Below are positions 9,238 to 18,522 of a stretch of 64,000 nt of DNA, piece by piece. The notes under the pieces were generated by a model that made no database searches, was not told the DNA's origin, and saw only the letters and a list, made by a program, of their open reading frames with translations. The number at the start of each line of letters is the position of its first letter. Position 1 is the stretch's first letter. The stretch comes from Gammaproteobacteria bacterium RIFCSPHIGHO2_02_FULL_42_43 (GTDB lineage Bacteria > Pseudomonadota > Gammaproteobacteria > Coxiellales > Coxiellaceae), in NCBI GenBank assembly GCA_001801425.1, contig MGXR01000011.1, positions 45,109-109,108 of the forward strand. The letters run 5' to 3'. The position numbers were made by a program, and so were the translations under genes.

Positions 9238-10316
9238 CCTACTTGCAGAACGCTGGTGTGCAAATGATTTTTTTGTATCAGTGCTGCGGTGGTTGTGTGA
9301 TGGTGCTCAGCCAAAGTATGTAAATTATCACCCGGCTGCACGATGTAGGCGCTTGAAGTATCGTTGCCGTGTTTGAGCGTGGATGGCTCCCAGTGATTTT
9401 CTTTTCTGGGTGTTTTTATTTGTGTTTTCGTGGGTTGCGTGAATTTTGTTTTTTTGTTGATGGGCAACATCAAAGTAATTTTTTGATGTGGCGGTGTGGT
9501 AGAAGTTTTTAACGCAGGGTTGAGTGTTTTTACCGTAGAAACGCTGGTGTTGGCCAGATGCGCAATTGTTGTAATTTTCATTTGTTTTTGAATGGTGACG
9601 GTACTGGCGATGGGTTGATTGGGAATTTTTGCAAGCCGTATTCCATAAGTGTTGGGATGTTCAACGATGGCTGCCATCGCCAACAATTTTGGCACATATG
9701 CTTTAGTTTCTTTGGGTAACGGCAGTGACCAAAAATTGGTGGGGCGATTGCGTTCCTTGTTATAACGAATAGCTGCCATCACGGTACCAGGACCTGAATC
9801 GTAAGCCGCGAGTGTCAGCAACCAATTGTGATGAAATTGTTCGTAGAGATACGATAAAAAAGTCAATGCCACTTTCGTCGAAACCGTGGTGCTGCGCCGA
9901 CCGTCATACCAAGAATTCATTTGTACGCCGTAGCCGTGTGCCGTGTCCGGCATCAATTGCCATAAACCGACTGCACCTGCGCTCGAATAACAGTGGGGTT
10001 TGTAATCACTTTCAATCATGGGCAGTAGTGCGAGCTCAGCGGGCAGATGATATTTTTTTGTTTCTTGATAAATGTAATAAAGATAGGGGCGCGCATTTTC
10101 AGAAACACGGTGAATGTATTTTGGGTCACGCAAGTAGCGGTCAATTTGTTTTTGGACGTTTGCACTACCTTCTTCACTGGACAACCCAACAAAATGATCG
10201 GCGATGACAGGCCAGAGTGTTTGCGGTTCATCCAAGAAGCTCTGGGCGCAGATGATGTTGGCGCAACCCAACAACAGGACGACCAAGAGCAGCAATTTTC
10301 GGACAATAGGACGCAT
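9219..10316 (-). CDS. mltD: Membrane-bound lytic murein transglycosylase D (MltD-like)
   Basis: Cleaves peptidoglycan glycan strands, leaving 1,6-anhydro ends. The N-terminus has a lipobox (LLGC, Cys18), so it is probably an outer-membrane lipoprotein. An SLT domain follows with catalytic Glu102 (PMIESDYKP) and the GLWQLMP motif. Two LysM-like regions follow, one weak and one clear at the C-terminus (YIVQPGDNLHTLAEHHH). The family AAYNSG motif reads AAYDSG here (Asp173), a small change beside the active-site cleft. E. coli has the neighbourhood mltD-gloB-yafS-rnhA-dnaQ; gloB is absent here. Confidence 0.92.
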   Translation of the reverse strand: MRPIVRKLLLLVVLLLGCANIICAQSFLDEPQTLWPVIADHFVGLSSEEGSANVQKQIDRYLRDPKYIHRVSENARPYLYYIYQETKKYHLPAELALLPMIESDYKPHCYSSAGAVGLWQLMPDTAHGYGVQMNSWYDGRRSTTVSTKVALTFLSYLYEQFHHNWLLTLAAYDSGPGTVMAAIRYNKERNRPTNFWSLPLPKETKAYVPKLLAMAAIVEHPNTYGIRLAKIPNQPIASTVTIQKQMKITTIAHLANTSVSTVKTLNPALKTSTTPPHQKITLMLPINKKTKFTQPTKTQIKTPRKENHWEPSTLKHGNDTSSAYIVQPGDNLHTLAEHHHTTTAALIQKNHLHTSVLQVGQHLVL

Positions 10317-10493
10317 GCTTGGATGTTACGGGTACGGGGATGATGAGGCAAGTCATTTTTATGACAGTTGCTGACAGTTGAGCGCAAAGCGATGGGTTAT
10401 TCATTTAGACTGTTATCGCATTGCGGATGCGAAAACCTTCAGATGCAGTTATGATGGAGCAATAATTAAATCGGTCCATTGCAGTGGGAAATA

Positions 10494-11213
10494 ATGAATA
10501 GGGATACATGGTTTCAGCAGCTCTTGTCTACGTGGGTGGGAACGCTTGAGAAAAAAGCACTGGATCACATTTTTGAGAAGATTTGCGGAGTGCAGTTGCT
10601 GCAAATAGGTGGCCCGAGCGGCCATGATTGGATTTCTGCTGCGCGTTTTTCTCGCCTTTTTTGGATAGATCCTTTTTTTCATGCGCAGCAATCCAAATTA
10701 TTTATCCAGGCGCATTACACCGAATTACCCGTGCGATCTGAGTCGATGGATGCAGTTTTATTTTTACACCAATTGAGTCATACGCAGGATGTGCCGGAAA
10801 TATTGGCGGAGGTGGCGCGGGTATTAAAGCCCAATGGACACTGCGTGATCGTGGATTTTAATGCGTGGAGTTTGTGGCGATTGTGGCAACTGAAAACAAA
10901 AAAATGTTGTTCGCCGATTAAAGTGAAACGCTATTTACAAAAGCTGGATTTTGAAATTTCTGGATTTCAAACTTACTCTTTTTATTCGCCTTTGTCGCTT
11001 GCCAAAAAAAATTCGCGCGCTACATTTTGCGAAACACTGGGGCAATTATTTTTTCCAAAATTTGGCGCCGCTTTTATTATGATTGCTACCAAAAAAGTGC
11101 CTGGCATGACGCCGCTTGTAGCGCGACCATGGCAGCAAAAAAGTGTGAAGGCGGGATTGCAGCCTTCCATTCGAGGATTATCATCATCCAATAGTTCCCG
11201 CTCCGAGGGTTGA
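10494..11213 (+). CDS. SAM-dependent methyltransferase, YafS-like
   Basis: Class I (Rossmann-fold) methyltransferase of the Methyltransf_11 type. Motif I is LLQIGGPSGHDW, modified from the usual GxGxG. The ARVLKPNGHCVIVDFN segment is typical of motifs post-I to III. It lies next to rnhA and dnaQ, as yafS does in E. coli, which supports orthology, but the substrate of YafS is unknown. The frame begins with TTG 10479; ATG 10494 is preferred. The C-terminal 35 residues are Ser/Arg-rich and probably disordered. Confidence 0.82.
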   Translation: MNRDTWFQQLLSTWVGTLEKKALDHIFEKICGVQLLQIGGPSGHDWISAARFSRLFWIDPFFHAQQSKLFIQAHYTELPVRSESMDAVLFLHQLSHTQDVPEILAEVARVLKPNGHCVIVDFNAWSLWRLWQLKTKKCCSPIKVKRYLQKLDFEISGFQTYSFYSPLSLAKKNSRATFCETLGQLFFPKFGAAFIMIATKKVPGMTPLVARPWQQKSVKAGLQPSIRGLSSSNSSRSEG

Positions 11214-11289
11214 TTAACTTAAATTTTCAGATTTATTCGCACACATCCTGTGTGCTCACCCTTCGGGTTGATTCGCTACGCGAATCATT

Positions 11290-11315
11290 CAAAAAATGCT
11301 ATCCTGCATTTTTTG
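11290..11315 (+). terminator. Bidirectional-looking intrinsic terminator
   Basis: CAAAAAATGC - TATCCT - GCATTTTTTG forms a 10-bp stem with an A-run before it and a T-run in the 3' arm. It follows the methyltransferase gene by about 75 bp. A shorter hairpin (GATTCGC/GCGAATC, about 11270-11286) precedes it. Confidence 0.65.
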
Positions 11316-11325
11316 TGAGGTGAGA

Positions 11326-11401
11326 TTGAATGATAATTTGGTGAGAAAAGCGGAGTTGACACGTCAGTCAATGAGCATTTTCGAAACAAATTATCATTCA
11401 A
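11326..11401. repeat. 14-bp inverted repeat upstream of rnhA
   Basis: TTGAATGATAATTT (11326-11339) and its exact complement (11388-11401) enclose about 48 bp. This may be a transposon-end remnant, an mRNA hairpin or a regulator site. It lies 50 bp before rnhA. Confidence 0.6.
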
Positions 11402-11450
11402 GATCACCCAAAGATGAAAATTCTTTTGAAAGCGAGAGGAGCTGATCATC

Positions 11451-11897
11451 ATGCAAAAAAAATTAACCGTATTGTTGTTCACGGATGGTGCGTGTCGTGG
11501 CAATCCCGGCCCCGGAGGCTGGGGTGTGTTGATGCGGTATGGTGAACATGAAAAAAAATTGTATGGTGCTGAACGATTGACGACGAATAATCGCATGGAA
11601 TTAATGGCAACCATCGAAGGATTGCGCTCATTAAAAAAATCTTGTCAGGTTGAAATTACCACTGATTCACAGTATGTAAAAAACGGAATTACAGAGTGGC
11701 TGCATGGTTGGAAAAAAAAACAGTGGAAAACTGCGAATAAAAAGCCGGTGAAAAATCAAGATTTGTGGGAAGCGCTTGATCGCGAGACACAGCGTCACAA
11801 TGTAATTTGGCATTGGGTGAAAGGGCACAGCGGTCACAGCGAAAATGAAATCGCCGATCAGTTGGCTAATCAAGCGATAGATGAACTACGAGGCTAA
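11451..11897 (+). CDS. rnhA: Ribonuclease HI
   Basis: Degrades the RNA strand of RNA-DNA hybrids during replication and R-loop removal. The 148-residue protein has the four acidic catalytic residues in order: Asp12 ([11 protein letters not shown]), Glu50 (NRMELMA), Asp72 (TTDSQYV), and the Asp of NEIADQLA. The basic handle region ([13 protein letters not shown]) is also present. An AGGAG ribosome site precedes ATG 11451. The dnaQ start follows two bases after the stop, so the two replication genes are coupled. Confidence 0.97.
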   Translation: MQKKLTVLLFTDGACRGNPGPGGWGVLMRYGEHEKKLYGAERLTTNNRMELMATIEGLRSLKKSCQVEITTDSQYVKNGITEWLHGWKKKQWKTANKKPVKNQDLWEALDRETQRHNVIWHWVKGHSGHSENEIADQLANQAIDELRG

Positions 11898-11899
11898 TC

Positions 11900-12550
11900 A
11901 TGAGACAAATTGTATTGGATACTGAAACCACGGGATTGGAAGTAGAAGAAGGTCATCGATTGATTGAAATTGGTTGTATTGAAATGGTGAATCGTCGTTT
12001 CACCAACCGCCATTTTCATTTTTATGTGAATCCAGATCACGCGGTGGATTTGGGTGCGATGAAAGTGCATGGCATCACGAATGAATTTTTAAAAGACAAG
12101 CCACGATTTGCAAATATTGCCGATGCACTTCTCAATTTTATAGCGAATGCCGAATTAATTATTCACAATGCCGAATTTGATTTGGGTTTTTTGACTGCTG
12201 AATTCACACGTCTGAAAATAAAATGGAAACCAAGTTCTGTCATTGACACTTTATCTTTGGCGCGAAACTTACATCCAGGCCAAAAAAATTCATTGGATAT
12301 ATTGTGCAAGCGGTATGGTGTAGATAATACACAACGTGATTTGCACGGTGCATTATTGGACGCAAAATTATTGGCGAGCGTGTATTTGCAGATGACGAGC
12401 GGACAAACGCAGTTGTTTGACGAGTCATCTGTTAAAGTGACAACGGTTTTGCAAGATCATTCAACCAAGTCTGTTTTTTTTGATGATTTACCGGTGATTG
12501 CGCCAACAGAAGAAGAATTAGCAGCGCATAAAACGGCTACCATGGAATAA
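11900..12550 (+). CDS. dnaQ: DNA polymerase III epsilon subunit (3'-5' proofreading exonuclease)
   Basis: Proofreading subunit of DNA polymerase III. The DEDDh exonuclease motifs are visible: Exo I (LDTETTGLE, near residue 5), Exo II (HNAEFDLGF, near 92) and Exo III with its His and Asp (HGALLDAKLLA, about 150). The C-terminal tail that binds the alpha subunit is shorter than in E. coli (216 versus 243 residues). The gene is in an operon with rnhA. Its last 14 bases overlap the convergent sterol reductase gene. Confidence 0.95.
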   Translation: MRQIVLDTETTGLEVEEGHRLIEIGCIEMVNRRFTNRHFHFYVNPDHAVDLGAMKVHGITNEFLKDKPRFANIADALLNFIANAELIIHNAEFDLGFLTAEFTRLKIKWKPSSVIDTLSLARNLHPGQKNSLDILCKRYGVDNTQRDLHGALLDAKLLASVYLQMTSGQTQLFDESSVKVTTVLQDHSTKSVFFDDLPVIAPTEEELAAHKTATME

Positions 12551-13823
12551 TTTTTCTGGGTACCAGATGGCAGTACTCGATCCAATAGCGTCCATATTTG
12601 TTTGCGCAACGTGTGTCGTCACGGTAAGCGCGATGTACGAGCAGGATCGTTAAAAAAATTACATAAAACCACGGCAAAAAGTGAAAAAATAAAACGGGTA
12701 GCGTCCAGAAAAAGGCGAGTGATATTTCCAACAGATAATGAAAGTGCCGGGAAATTCCCCACCAGCCTGATGCCAATAAAATGCTGTTTTTGGAATTGCC
12801 TTGTTGATCAAGATACGTTGCGTGAATCAACGTTGGCGCTTTTCCCCAGATTTTGCAATCACCGTTGGTTGCGCGTACTTTTTGCCGCTGACGATCAGCG
12901 AAATAATTTAACATCACTGAGATCATGCCAAATAATGCGATGCTTGTAGCGATGATGGGCTCAAAATGAAACGGATGGTTCACCAAATACACCGCGGGTA
13001 ATGTGTAAATACCGGGAACCCATACCAAACATCCCCAGCAAATGTAAAACCCGGCGCGATCGTGCATGATATCCATCGATCGCAAATAACCAGATTCCCA
13101 AAAGAAAAATTTACCGATGTAAAGCAGCATGATGCTGACACAAACGAGCATGCTGTTCGTCAATCCAAATACCGCGGATTGTTTTGCAGCGCACGAAATA
13201 ATAATGAGTGACCAACTCATCATGCCGAAGCGACAATTCGTAAATTGTTTTACATCCCAACCTAAAAAACGCGGATACAATTCCGTTCCCCAATAGTAAT
13301 CAAACACAATATTGCCTGAAGTGCCGTGATCGCGCGATGACGGTTGAAATCGGCCTTTCAAATACAACCACGTGCAGAATAGTAAACTGAAAATATTCAG
13401 CGCACCTAAAATTCCGGAAAAATGATCATAAATGATCGTTGCAGAAAACAATTTTAAAATATGTGTGCACAGAAAAAATAAACCGAGCGTAATTAAAAAA
13501 CAGGAAAATCCATTGTCTTTATAAATTGGAATGTGACCTTTGGGTGTTTCGGGGCCGGCGATTGTTTTTCCAGGAACGGCGCGCATCAATAATAATTGCG
13601 TGCTCATAAAGATGAAAATTATTTTCCATGCGATCGGTGTACCAAAAAAAACGGGTTGCCAAATTTGCCACAGTGTATGAAAAAATCCGTGCTGCATGAT
13701 CAACTGATAAAATTGCAACACAGAACCATCACAGTGCGTATTGATCGCCCAAATTAAAATGACAGTGGGTGGACAAGTGAGAATTAAAAATAATGGAAAT
13801 AAAGTGCGGCGAAATGCATGCAT
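12537..13823 (-). CDS. Eukaryote-type sterol reductase (ERG4/ERG24/DHCR7 family)
   Basis: Polytopic membrane protein of 428 residues, predicted to reduce a sterol ring or side-chain double bond with NADPH. The C-terminal third carries the family hallmarks: the GDCKIWGKAP and LLASGWWGISRHFHY motifs (NADPH/sterol site), then LLVHRAYRDDTRCANKYG and WIEYCHLVP. This pattern resembles animal and plant 7-dehydrocholesterol reductase. Roughly nine hydrophobic segments are visible. Bacteria that make no sterols rarely carry this family; Coxiella is a known exception, so acquisition from a host is likely. The substrate (host sterol) and reaction position are inferred. The gene is alone and converges on dnaQ. 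Confidence 0.88.
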   Translation of the reverse strand: MHAFRRTLFPLFLILTCPPTVILIWAINTHCDGSVLQFYQLIMQHGFFHTLWQIWQPVFFGTPIAWKIIFIFMSTQLLLMRAVPGKTIAGPETPKGHIPIYKDNGFSCFLITLGLFFLCTHILKLFSATIIYDHFSGILGALNIFSLLFCTWLYLKGRFQPSSRDHGTSGNIVFDYYWGTELYPRFLGWDVKQFTNCRFGMMSWSLIIISCAAKQSAVFGLTNSMLVCVSIMLLYIGKFFFWESGYLRSMDIMHDRAGFYICWGCLVWVPGIYTLPAVYLVNHPFHFEPIIATSIALFGMISVMLNYFADRQRQKVRATNGDCKIWGKAPTLIHATYLDQQGNSKNSILLASGWWGISRHFHYLLEISLAFFWTLPVLFFHFLPWFYVIFLTILLVHRAYRDDTRCANKYGRYWIEYCHLVPRKIIPW

Positions 13824-13839
13824 GTGAAACTCCCTTTAA

Positions 13840-14015
13840 CCTAGATTCGGCAGTTGAAACCTACTGCGAGCGATTAATCGTCTGAATTTACTTTGAATTT
13901 TTAAAAAATTTCTTTCACCGTATGGGTGAATACGGTTTCAAGAAATTTTTCAAAAATCCAAAGCATATTCATTAGCTTAATCGCTCTCGTTACGGTTTCA
14001 ACTGCCGAATCTAGG
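13840..14015. mobile_element. MITE-like foldback element with TTTAA target duplication
   Basis: The 176-bp element starts with CCTAGATTCGGCAGTTGAAA and ends with the exact complement. Almost the whole left half pairs with the right half around a centre near 13927, with small mismatches. Direct TTTAA copies flank it (13835-13839, 14016-14020), as expected for a target-site duplication. It encodes no transposase. It sits between the sterol reductase start (13823) and the small gene ending at 14042, so it could supply or disrupt the promoter of the reductase. Confidence 0.82.
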
Positions 14016-14041
14016 TTTAAAGACCGCATTATACAATATTT

Positions 14042-14320
14042 TTATTTAGGAAGTACCACTACGGTGACCACATCATTTCCGCGCACATTTAATCGCGAAC
14101 CTTGTCCAGAAAAATTTTTATCTGGATCAGTGAAACGGCTCTCGTCTTTTGGTGTGAGACTCCAGATAGTTGTAGCGAGACATAATGGTGGACATGCATT
14201 TGACGGAATAGGTTTTGTTGCTGTTGCAGGAATGCAATTTGAAAAGGCACCAGGATAATACAGTCGGCAACCAGTTGTTGCAGAATAGATTGACGGACGA
14301 GGATTATTACGTCGTGACAT
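14042..14320 (-). CDS. Small uncharacterised protein (92 aa)
   Basis: Not recognised. ATG 14320 has a good ribosome site (CGGAG, nine bases upstream). The gene lies 40 bp downstream of, and in line with, the YiiX-like hydrolase gene, so it may be co-transcribed. The protein is Pro/Thr/Ser-rich with four Cys and has no signal peptide or membrane segment. Its end (DVVTVVVLPK) abuts the MITE. The opposite strand also has an open frame here, but it runs through the foldback element and has no ribosome site. Confidence 0.5.
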   Translation of the reverse strand: MSRRNNPRPSIYSATTGCRLYYPGAFSNCIPATATKPIPSNACPPLCLATTIWSLTPKDESRFTDPDKNFSGQGSRLNVRGNDVVTVVVLPK

Positions 14321-14360
14321 GAGTGTTGTCTCCGAAATAGTTTGTTGAAATAGTTTGTTG

Positions 14361-15182
14361 TTATTCCTCCTTTCTTTCAGTCAACCCTTGATCATCGTTA
14401 CTGATCAGTCCTTCGTGCCACGGCAGATGGCGATACACGCTAAATCCAGCCACTGGCAACATGGGGTATTTGATGATATCGAAATATGGGGAATAATCAA
14501 AGTCACTCGGCGCATATAATTTCGGATTACGACGAATCAACTCTAATCGTTTTTGATCATTTTCACGAATCAATGGCAAAACGGGGAATTTTACAGAGTT
14601 AAAGGCCTTTGCGATCATTGTGGAGCAAATGTCTTGTTGCGCTTTTCCCGCGTGTTCTTGAAATAAACTGGAATTCCAGCGTTTTGGAATGATTCGACTT
14701 GCCAACAAAAAACGCCCCAAATCGAGAAATTGCCGGATGTTATATTCTCTGCCAATACTACTGACTGCAAACGCAATAATTTGTTGCGCATCGTGATGCG
14801 CCAACCCCGTTGGACGACAAACGCGAATATGCTCTTCTTTGTATTTTGAAATAGGTACAATAATTGTGCCTTGGCCGATGATGGCTTCAATCAGCAATTG
14901 TTCTGACAGCGGACCCTTGTAATATTGTTGAATGGTTTCGCGCAGTTTAGGATCTTCTACATTGTACAAATGACCAATGTAAAGCGCTGCATGACTCCAC
15001 GGACTTTGTGTGATGCGTTGCACGGCGCGGCTGACACGATTGCGACCTTCGATGAGCAATACATCGGCGGGGCGTACTTCGTGACAAATACGCGAAAAAT
15101 CACACAAAAAACCGCGCGACGGCATGGTATTTTTTAGTAGAAATTTACTAAGTTTTCGTACGAGCCAATTGCCGAGTGACAT
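14361..15182 (-). CDS. YiiX/YebB-like permuted NlpC/P60 (papain-like) hydrolase
   Basis: Predicted cysteine amidase or peptidase of the permuted papain fold. The His-containing motif (PWSHAALYIG, near residue 63) precedes the Cys motif (DICSTMIAKAF, near 190), which is the reversed order typical of the YaeF/YiiX group. These enzymes act on peptidoglycan peptides or on lipids; the substrate here cannot be told. There is no clear signal peptide, and the N-terminus is basic and amphipathic. The start abuts the purB stop (15184) on the same strand, so transcription from purB is likely. Confidence 0.75.
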   Translation of the reverse strand: MSLGNWLVRKLSKFLLKNTMPSRGFLCDFSRICHEVRPADVLLIEGRNRVSRAVQRITQSPWSHAALYIGHLYNVEDPKLRETIQQYYKGPLSEQLLIEAIIGQGTIIVPISKYKEEHIRVCRPTGLAHHDAQQIIAFAVSSIGREYNIRQFLDLGRFLLASRIIPKRWNSSLFQEHAGKAQQDICSTMIAKAFNSVKFPVLPLIRENDQKRLELIRRNPKLYAPSDFDYSPYFDIIKYPMLPVAGFSVYRHLPWHEGLISNDDQGLTERKEE

Positions 15183-15183
15183 A

Positions 15184-16542
15184 CTACCCCTTTGCTAATT
15201 TAATTGCATATCCCAAATATTTTTCGGGCGTTAATTTTTTTAAGAATACTTTTTCTTTTGTGGGAATTTTTAATGCTGACACAAATCGCAACCAATCGCC
15301 TTTCGTAATATTTTCGCCGCGCGTGAATACTTTTAATTTTTCGTACGCATCAACGATCCCATGTTTTCGCATCACAGTTTGCGCGGCTTCTGCTAAAATT
15401 TCCCAGTGCTGATTTAATTCTGTTTTCAAATACGCGGGATTTGGAATCAGTTTTGATAATCCTTTTTCGATGGATGCATATGCCACCAGCGCATAACCAA
15501 AAACACAACCGACGTTGCGCAGCACCGTTGAATCCGTTAAATCGCGCTGCCAGCGAGAAATGGGCAATTTTTGCGATAAAAATGCGCTGAGCGCAATGCT
15601 CAAGCTCAGATTACCTTCGGCATTTTCAAAATCAATGGGATTAATTTTGTGTGGCATGGTGGACGATCCCACTTCACGTTTTTTGCGTTGCTGAGAAAAA
15701 TAATGCAAAGAAATATATCCCCAGCAATCTCGGCAAAAATCAATCAAAATGGTATTGCAAACAGTAAACGTATTGAATAATTGCGCGAGAAAATCGTGCG
15801 GCTCAATTTGTGTTGTGTACAAATTCCACTGTAATCCCAGAGATTCCACAAATTTTTTTGAAAACAAAATCCAATCAATGCGTGGATAGGCAATTGCATG
15901 TGCATTAAAATTACCAACAGCGCCATTACATTTTCCGGTAATTGGGGTTGCTGCAAAAATTGCGAGTTGCAATTTTAATCGTTCTGAAAAATTTCTGAAT
16001 TCTTTGCCGAGCGTGGTTGGTGTTGCTGCTTGCCCGTGCGTGCGCGAGAGCATTGCATATTTCGCCATTTTTTTCGCATGCGCTTCTATATTTTTAATTA
16101 TTTTTTTGAGCGCGGGAATGATTAGCGTGTCACGCATTTTTTGTAGCATGCACGCGTAACTTAAATTGTTTACATCTTCAGAAGTTAATGCAAAATGTAT
16201 CCATGGAGATAATCGTTTTAATGTGGGATGTGCATTTAACTTATTTCGCAAATAATATTCCACCGCCTTGACATCATGATTAATGCTGACTTCGATGGTT
16301 TTGATTTGGTTGGCCACGCGTTCATCGAAACCATCAGATAATTCTGTGAGAAATTGTATTTCTGCGGGACTGAGCGGCTTAATCTCGGGAAGCTTTTCGG
16401 CAAGTGCCAGCAACCATTTTACTTCCACTTGCAGTCTATAGAAAATCAAACCATATTCACTTACAATTGGACGCAGTTGCGTGAGCTGCTTGTGATAACG
16501 ACCATCGAGCGGTGAAATAGCTGTCAGATAGGTAAGTGACAT
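15184..16542 (-). CDS. purB: Adenylosuccinate lyase
   Basis: Catalyses two fumarate-releasing steps of purine synthesis (SAICAR to AICAR, adenylosuccinate to AMP). The fumarase/aspartase superfamily signature is clear (GSSTMPHKINPIDFENAEGN). The N-terminus SPLDGRYH and the internal SRTHGQAATPTT are typical of the long E. coli-like PurB. ATG 16542 (MSLTYLTAISPLDGRY) is preferred over 16563, which overlaps the divergent neighbour. The first residues of the alternative start have no family counterpart. Confidence 0.97.
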   Translation of the reverse strand: MSLTYLTAISPLDGRYHKQLTQLRPIVSEYGLIFYRLQVEVKWLLALAEKLPEIKPLSPAEIQFLTELSDGFDERVANQIKTIEVSINHDVKAVEYYLRNKLNAHPTLKRLSPWIHFALTSEDVNNLSYACMLQKMRDTLIIPALKKIIKNIEAHAKKMAKYAMLSRTHGQAATPTTLGKEFRNFSERLKLQLAIFAATPITGKCNGAVGNFNAHAIAYPRIDWILFSKKFVESLGLQWNLYTTQIEPHDFLAQLFNTFTVCNTILIDFCRDCWGYISLHYFSQQRKKREVGSSTMPHKINPIDFENAEGNLSLSIALSAFLSQKLPISRWQRDLTDSTVLRNVGCVFGYALVAYASIEKGLSKLIPNPAYLKTELNQHWEILAEAAQTVMRKHGIVDAYEKLKVFTRGENITKGDWLRFVSALKIPTKEKVFLKKLTPEKYLGYAIKLAKG

Positions 16543-16586
16543 AACGCAAGCCCCCTTCGTCAATGATATACCCTTTAGGAAAAAGT

Positions 16587-17702
16587 ATGCAATTTATTGA
16601 CTTACAAACGCAGTATCAGCGGCATAAAAGCGCGATTGATGCGGCAATAGCGCGTGTTTTAGCACATGGAAAATTCGTTAATGGCCCGGAAAATGAGGCA
16701 TTGGAATCACAGCTTGCAGCTTACGTAGGTGCTTCGTATTGCATCATGATGTCGAGCGGCACGACGGCTTTGCAAGTGGCGCTGATGGCGCTTGATATTC
16801 AGCCAGGCGATGAAGTGATTACGAGCCCTTTTAGTTTTTTTGCAACGGCCGAAGTGATTTATCTTTTAAAAGCCAAACCTGTATATGTGGATATTGATCC
16901 TTCGACTTATTTGATGGATTCCAATGCGATTTCTGCCGCGATTACCGCTCGTACCAAAGCGATTATTCCCGTCAGTTTGTATGGGCAATGCGCTGACATG
17001 GATGTGATTAATGCGATTGCGAAACGGCATCATATCGCAGTGATTGAAGATGCTGCGCAAAGTTTTGGTGCGATTTATAAAAATAAAAAATCGTGCGCGT
17101 TAAGTGATATCGCGTGCACCAGTTTTTTTCCGTCAAAGCCCTTGGGTTGTTACGGTGATGGCGGCGCTTGTTTTACGAATGATGCAGCGCTTGCGACGCG
17201 TATGCGTCACATTATGAATCACGGGCAAAGCAGTCGTTATCATCATGTGGAAATTGGCATCAATGGGCGCATGGATACATTGCAATCTGCTATTTTGCTC
17301 GAGAAATTGGCTTTTTTTGATGAAGAAATAAAAATGCGTGAGCAAGTGGACGCGTGGTATCGCGATGCATTGGGTGATGCAATAAAGCCGCCGGTGATTT
17401 TGCCGCACAATAAAAGCGTTTATGCGCAATACACTGTCGCAGTGAATGAACGTGATCACGTACAAAAAACATTACAAGCAGCGGGCATTCCAACTACCGT
17501 GCATTATCCGCTGGGGTTGCATCAACAGCCTGCGTTGATGCATGGCTCGCATTCTTTCCCGTCTTTTCCTGTCACAGAACGCGCGACAAAACACGTGTTG
17601 AGTTTGCCTTTTCATCCTTATTTAACGCATAATCAAGTCACAGAAATTGTGGAAAAATTAATTGCCTGCGTGCTCGAGTTGGTTGATGGAAGTGAATCAT
17701 AA
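16587..17702 (+). CDS. DegT/DnrJ/EryC1/StrS-family PLP aminotransferase
   Basis: PLP-dependent sugar aminotransferase of the type that aminates keto-nucleotide sugars for surface polysaccharides (WbpE/WlbC-like). The N-terminal IDLQTQYQ, SSGTTALQVALMALDI and EDAAQSFGA motifs are visible. The PLP lysine lies in SFFPSKPLGCYGDGGA (near residue 181). ATG 16587 with TTTAGGA upstream is chosen over 16563. The gene overlaps the next gene by 17 bases. No other nucleotide-sugar gene is nearby, so the sugar is unknown. Confidence 0.9.
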   Translation: MQFIDLQTQYQRHKSAIDAAIARVLAHGKFVNGPENEALESQLAAYVGASYCIMMSSGTTALQVALMALDIQPGDEVITSPFSFFATAEVIYLLKAKPVYVDIDPSTYLMDSNAISAAITARTKAIIPVSLYGQCADMDVINAIAKRHHIAVIEDAAQSFGAIYKNKKSCALSDIACTSFFPSKPLGCYGDGGACFTNDAALATRMRHIMNHGQSSRYHHVEIGINGRMDTLQSAILLEKLAFFDEEIKMREQVDAWYRDALGDAIKPPVILPHNKSVYAQYTVAVNERDHVQKTLQAAGIPTTVHYPLGLHQQPALMHGSHSFPSFPVTERATKHVLSLPFHPYLTHNQVTEIVEKLIACVLELVDGSES

Positions 17703-18444
17703 AATTATTTTAGTGACAGGTGCGGCATCAGGATTGGGTGCCGCGACTGCTGATTTTTTAGCGAAAAAAAATGCAACTGTGATTTTTTTGGATCGCGATT
17801 TAGACAATGCTAAAAAAAATGCGGCGCGCGTGAATGGCGTTGCATTGGAATGTGATGTGACGTCAGAAGTTTCCGTGAAAAATGCGATAGACACCGTTGT
17901 ATCGAAATTTCAATTTATTCATGCCGTGGTGAATTGCGCGGGTGTGGTACATGCAGCACGCATGCTTGGAAAAAATGGTGCGATGCCGCTCGACGATTTT
18001 TCCCGCGTGATTCAAATTAATTTGATTGGTACGTTTAATGTGATGCGTTTGACAGCCGAAAAAATGAGCACGCAAGATCCCGTGAATGCAGAAGGTGAGC
18101 GTGGTGTGATTATTAATACGGCGTCGGTTGCAGCATTTGAAGGGCAGCTGGGGCAGGCGGCGTATAGCGCATCGAAAGGGGGCATTGCCGCGATGACCTT
18201 ACCTGTCGCTCGAGAATTAAGCCGGTTTGGTATTCGCGTGATGACCATTGCTCCCGGCATTATGCAAACGCCGATGATGTCGCGTTTGTCTGAAACTGTG
18301 CAAGCTCAATTAGCCAATGAAGTGCCATTTCCAAAACGCTTGGGTGATCCTGCAGAATTTGCATCGTTAGTATTTCACATTATCGAAAATAGTTATTTGA
18401 ATGGATCGGTGATGCGTTTGGATGGCGCACTGCGATTGAAATGA
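17686..18444 (+). CDS. Short-chain dehydrogenase, 3-hydroxyacyl-CoA dehydrogenase type II-like
   Basis: NAD(P)-binding SDR of 253 residues. It has the glycine-rich [15 protein letters not shown] motif, NCAG (residues about 84-87), the catalytic Ser region (NTASVAAF) and YSASK (Tyr/Lys). The overall pattern resembles HSD17B10/HADH2, which oxidise 3-hydroxyacyl-CoA and also steroids. ATG 17686 is chosen; the upstream frame would lie within the aminotransferase. Coupling to the aminotransferase suggests an operon, but the two activities are not an obvious pathway. Confidence 0.88.
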   Translation: MEVNHKIILVTGAASGLGAATADFLAKKNATVIFLDRDLDNAKKNAARVNGVALECDVTSEVSVKNAIDTVVSKFQFIHAVVNCAGVVHAARMLGKNGAMPLDDFSRVIQINLIGTFNVMRLTAEKMSTQDPVNAEGERGVIINTASVAAFEGQLGQAAYSASKGGIAAMTLPVARELSRFGIRVMTIAPGIMQTPMMSRLSETVQAQLANEVPFPKRLGDPAEFASLVFHIIENSYLNGSVMRLDGALRLK

Positions 18445-18522
18445 CGATTTGCTTAACAAAAGATTAATTGCAGTGACGTATTTTAATGTACTCGCTTTTC
18501 GTGTATCTTTGGACCTGCATTT

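Noticed and set aside
13926..14258. 110-aa plus-strand ORF
   Set aside because: It runs through the foldback element and has no ribosome site; the minus-strand gene here has one.
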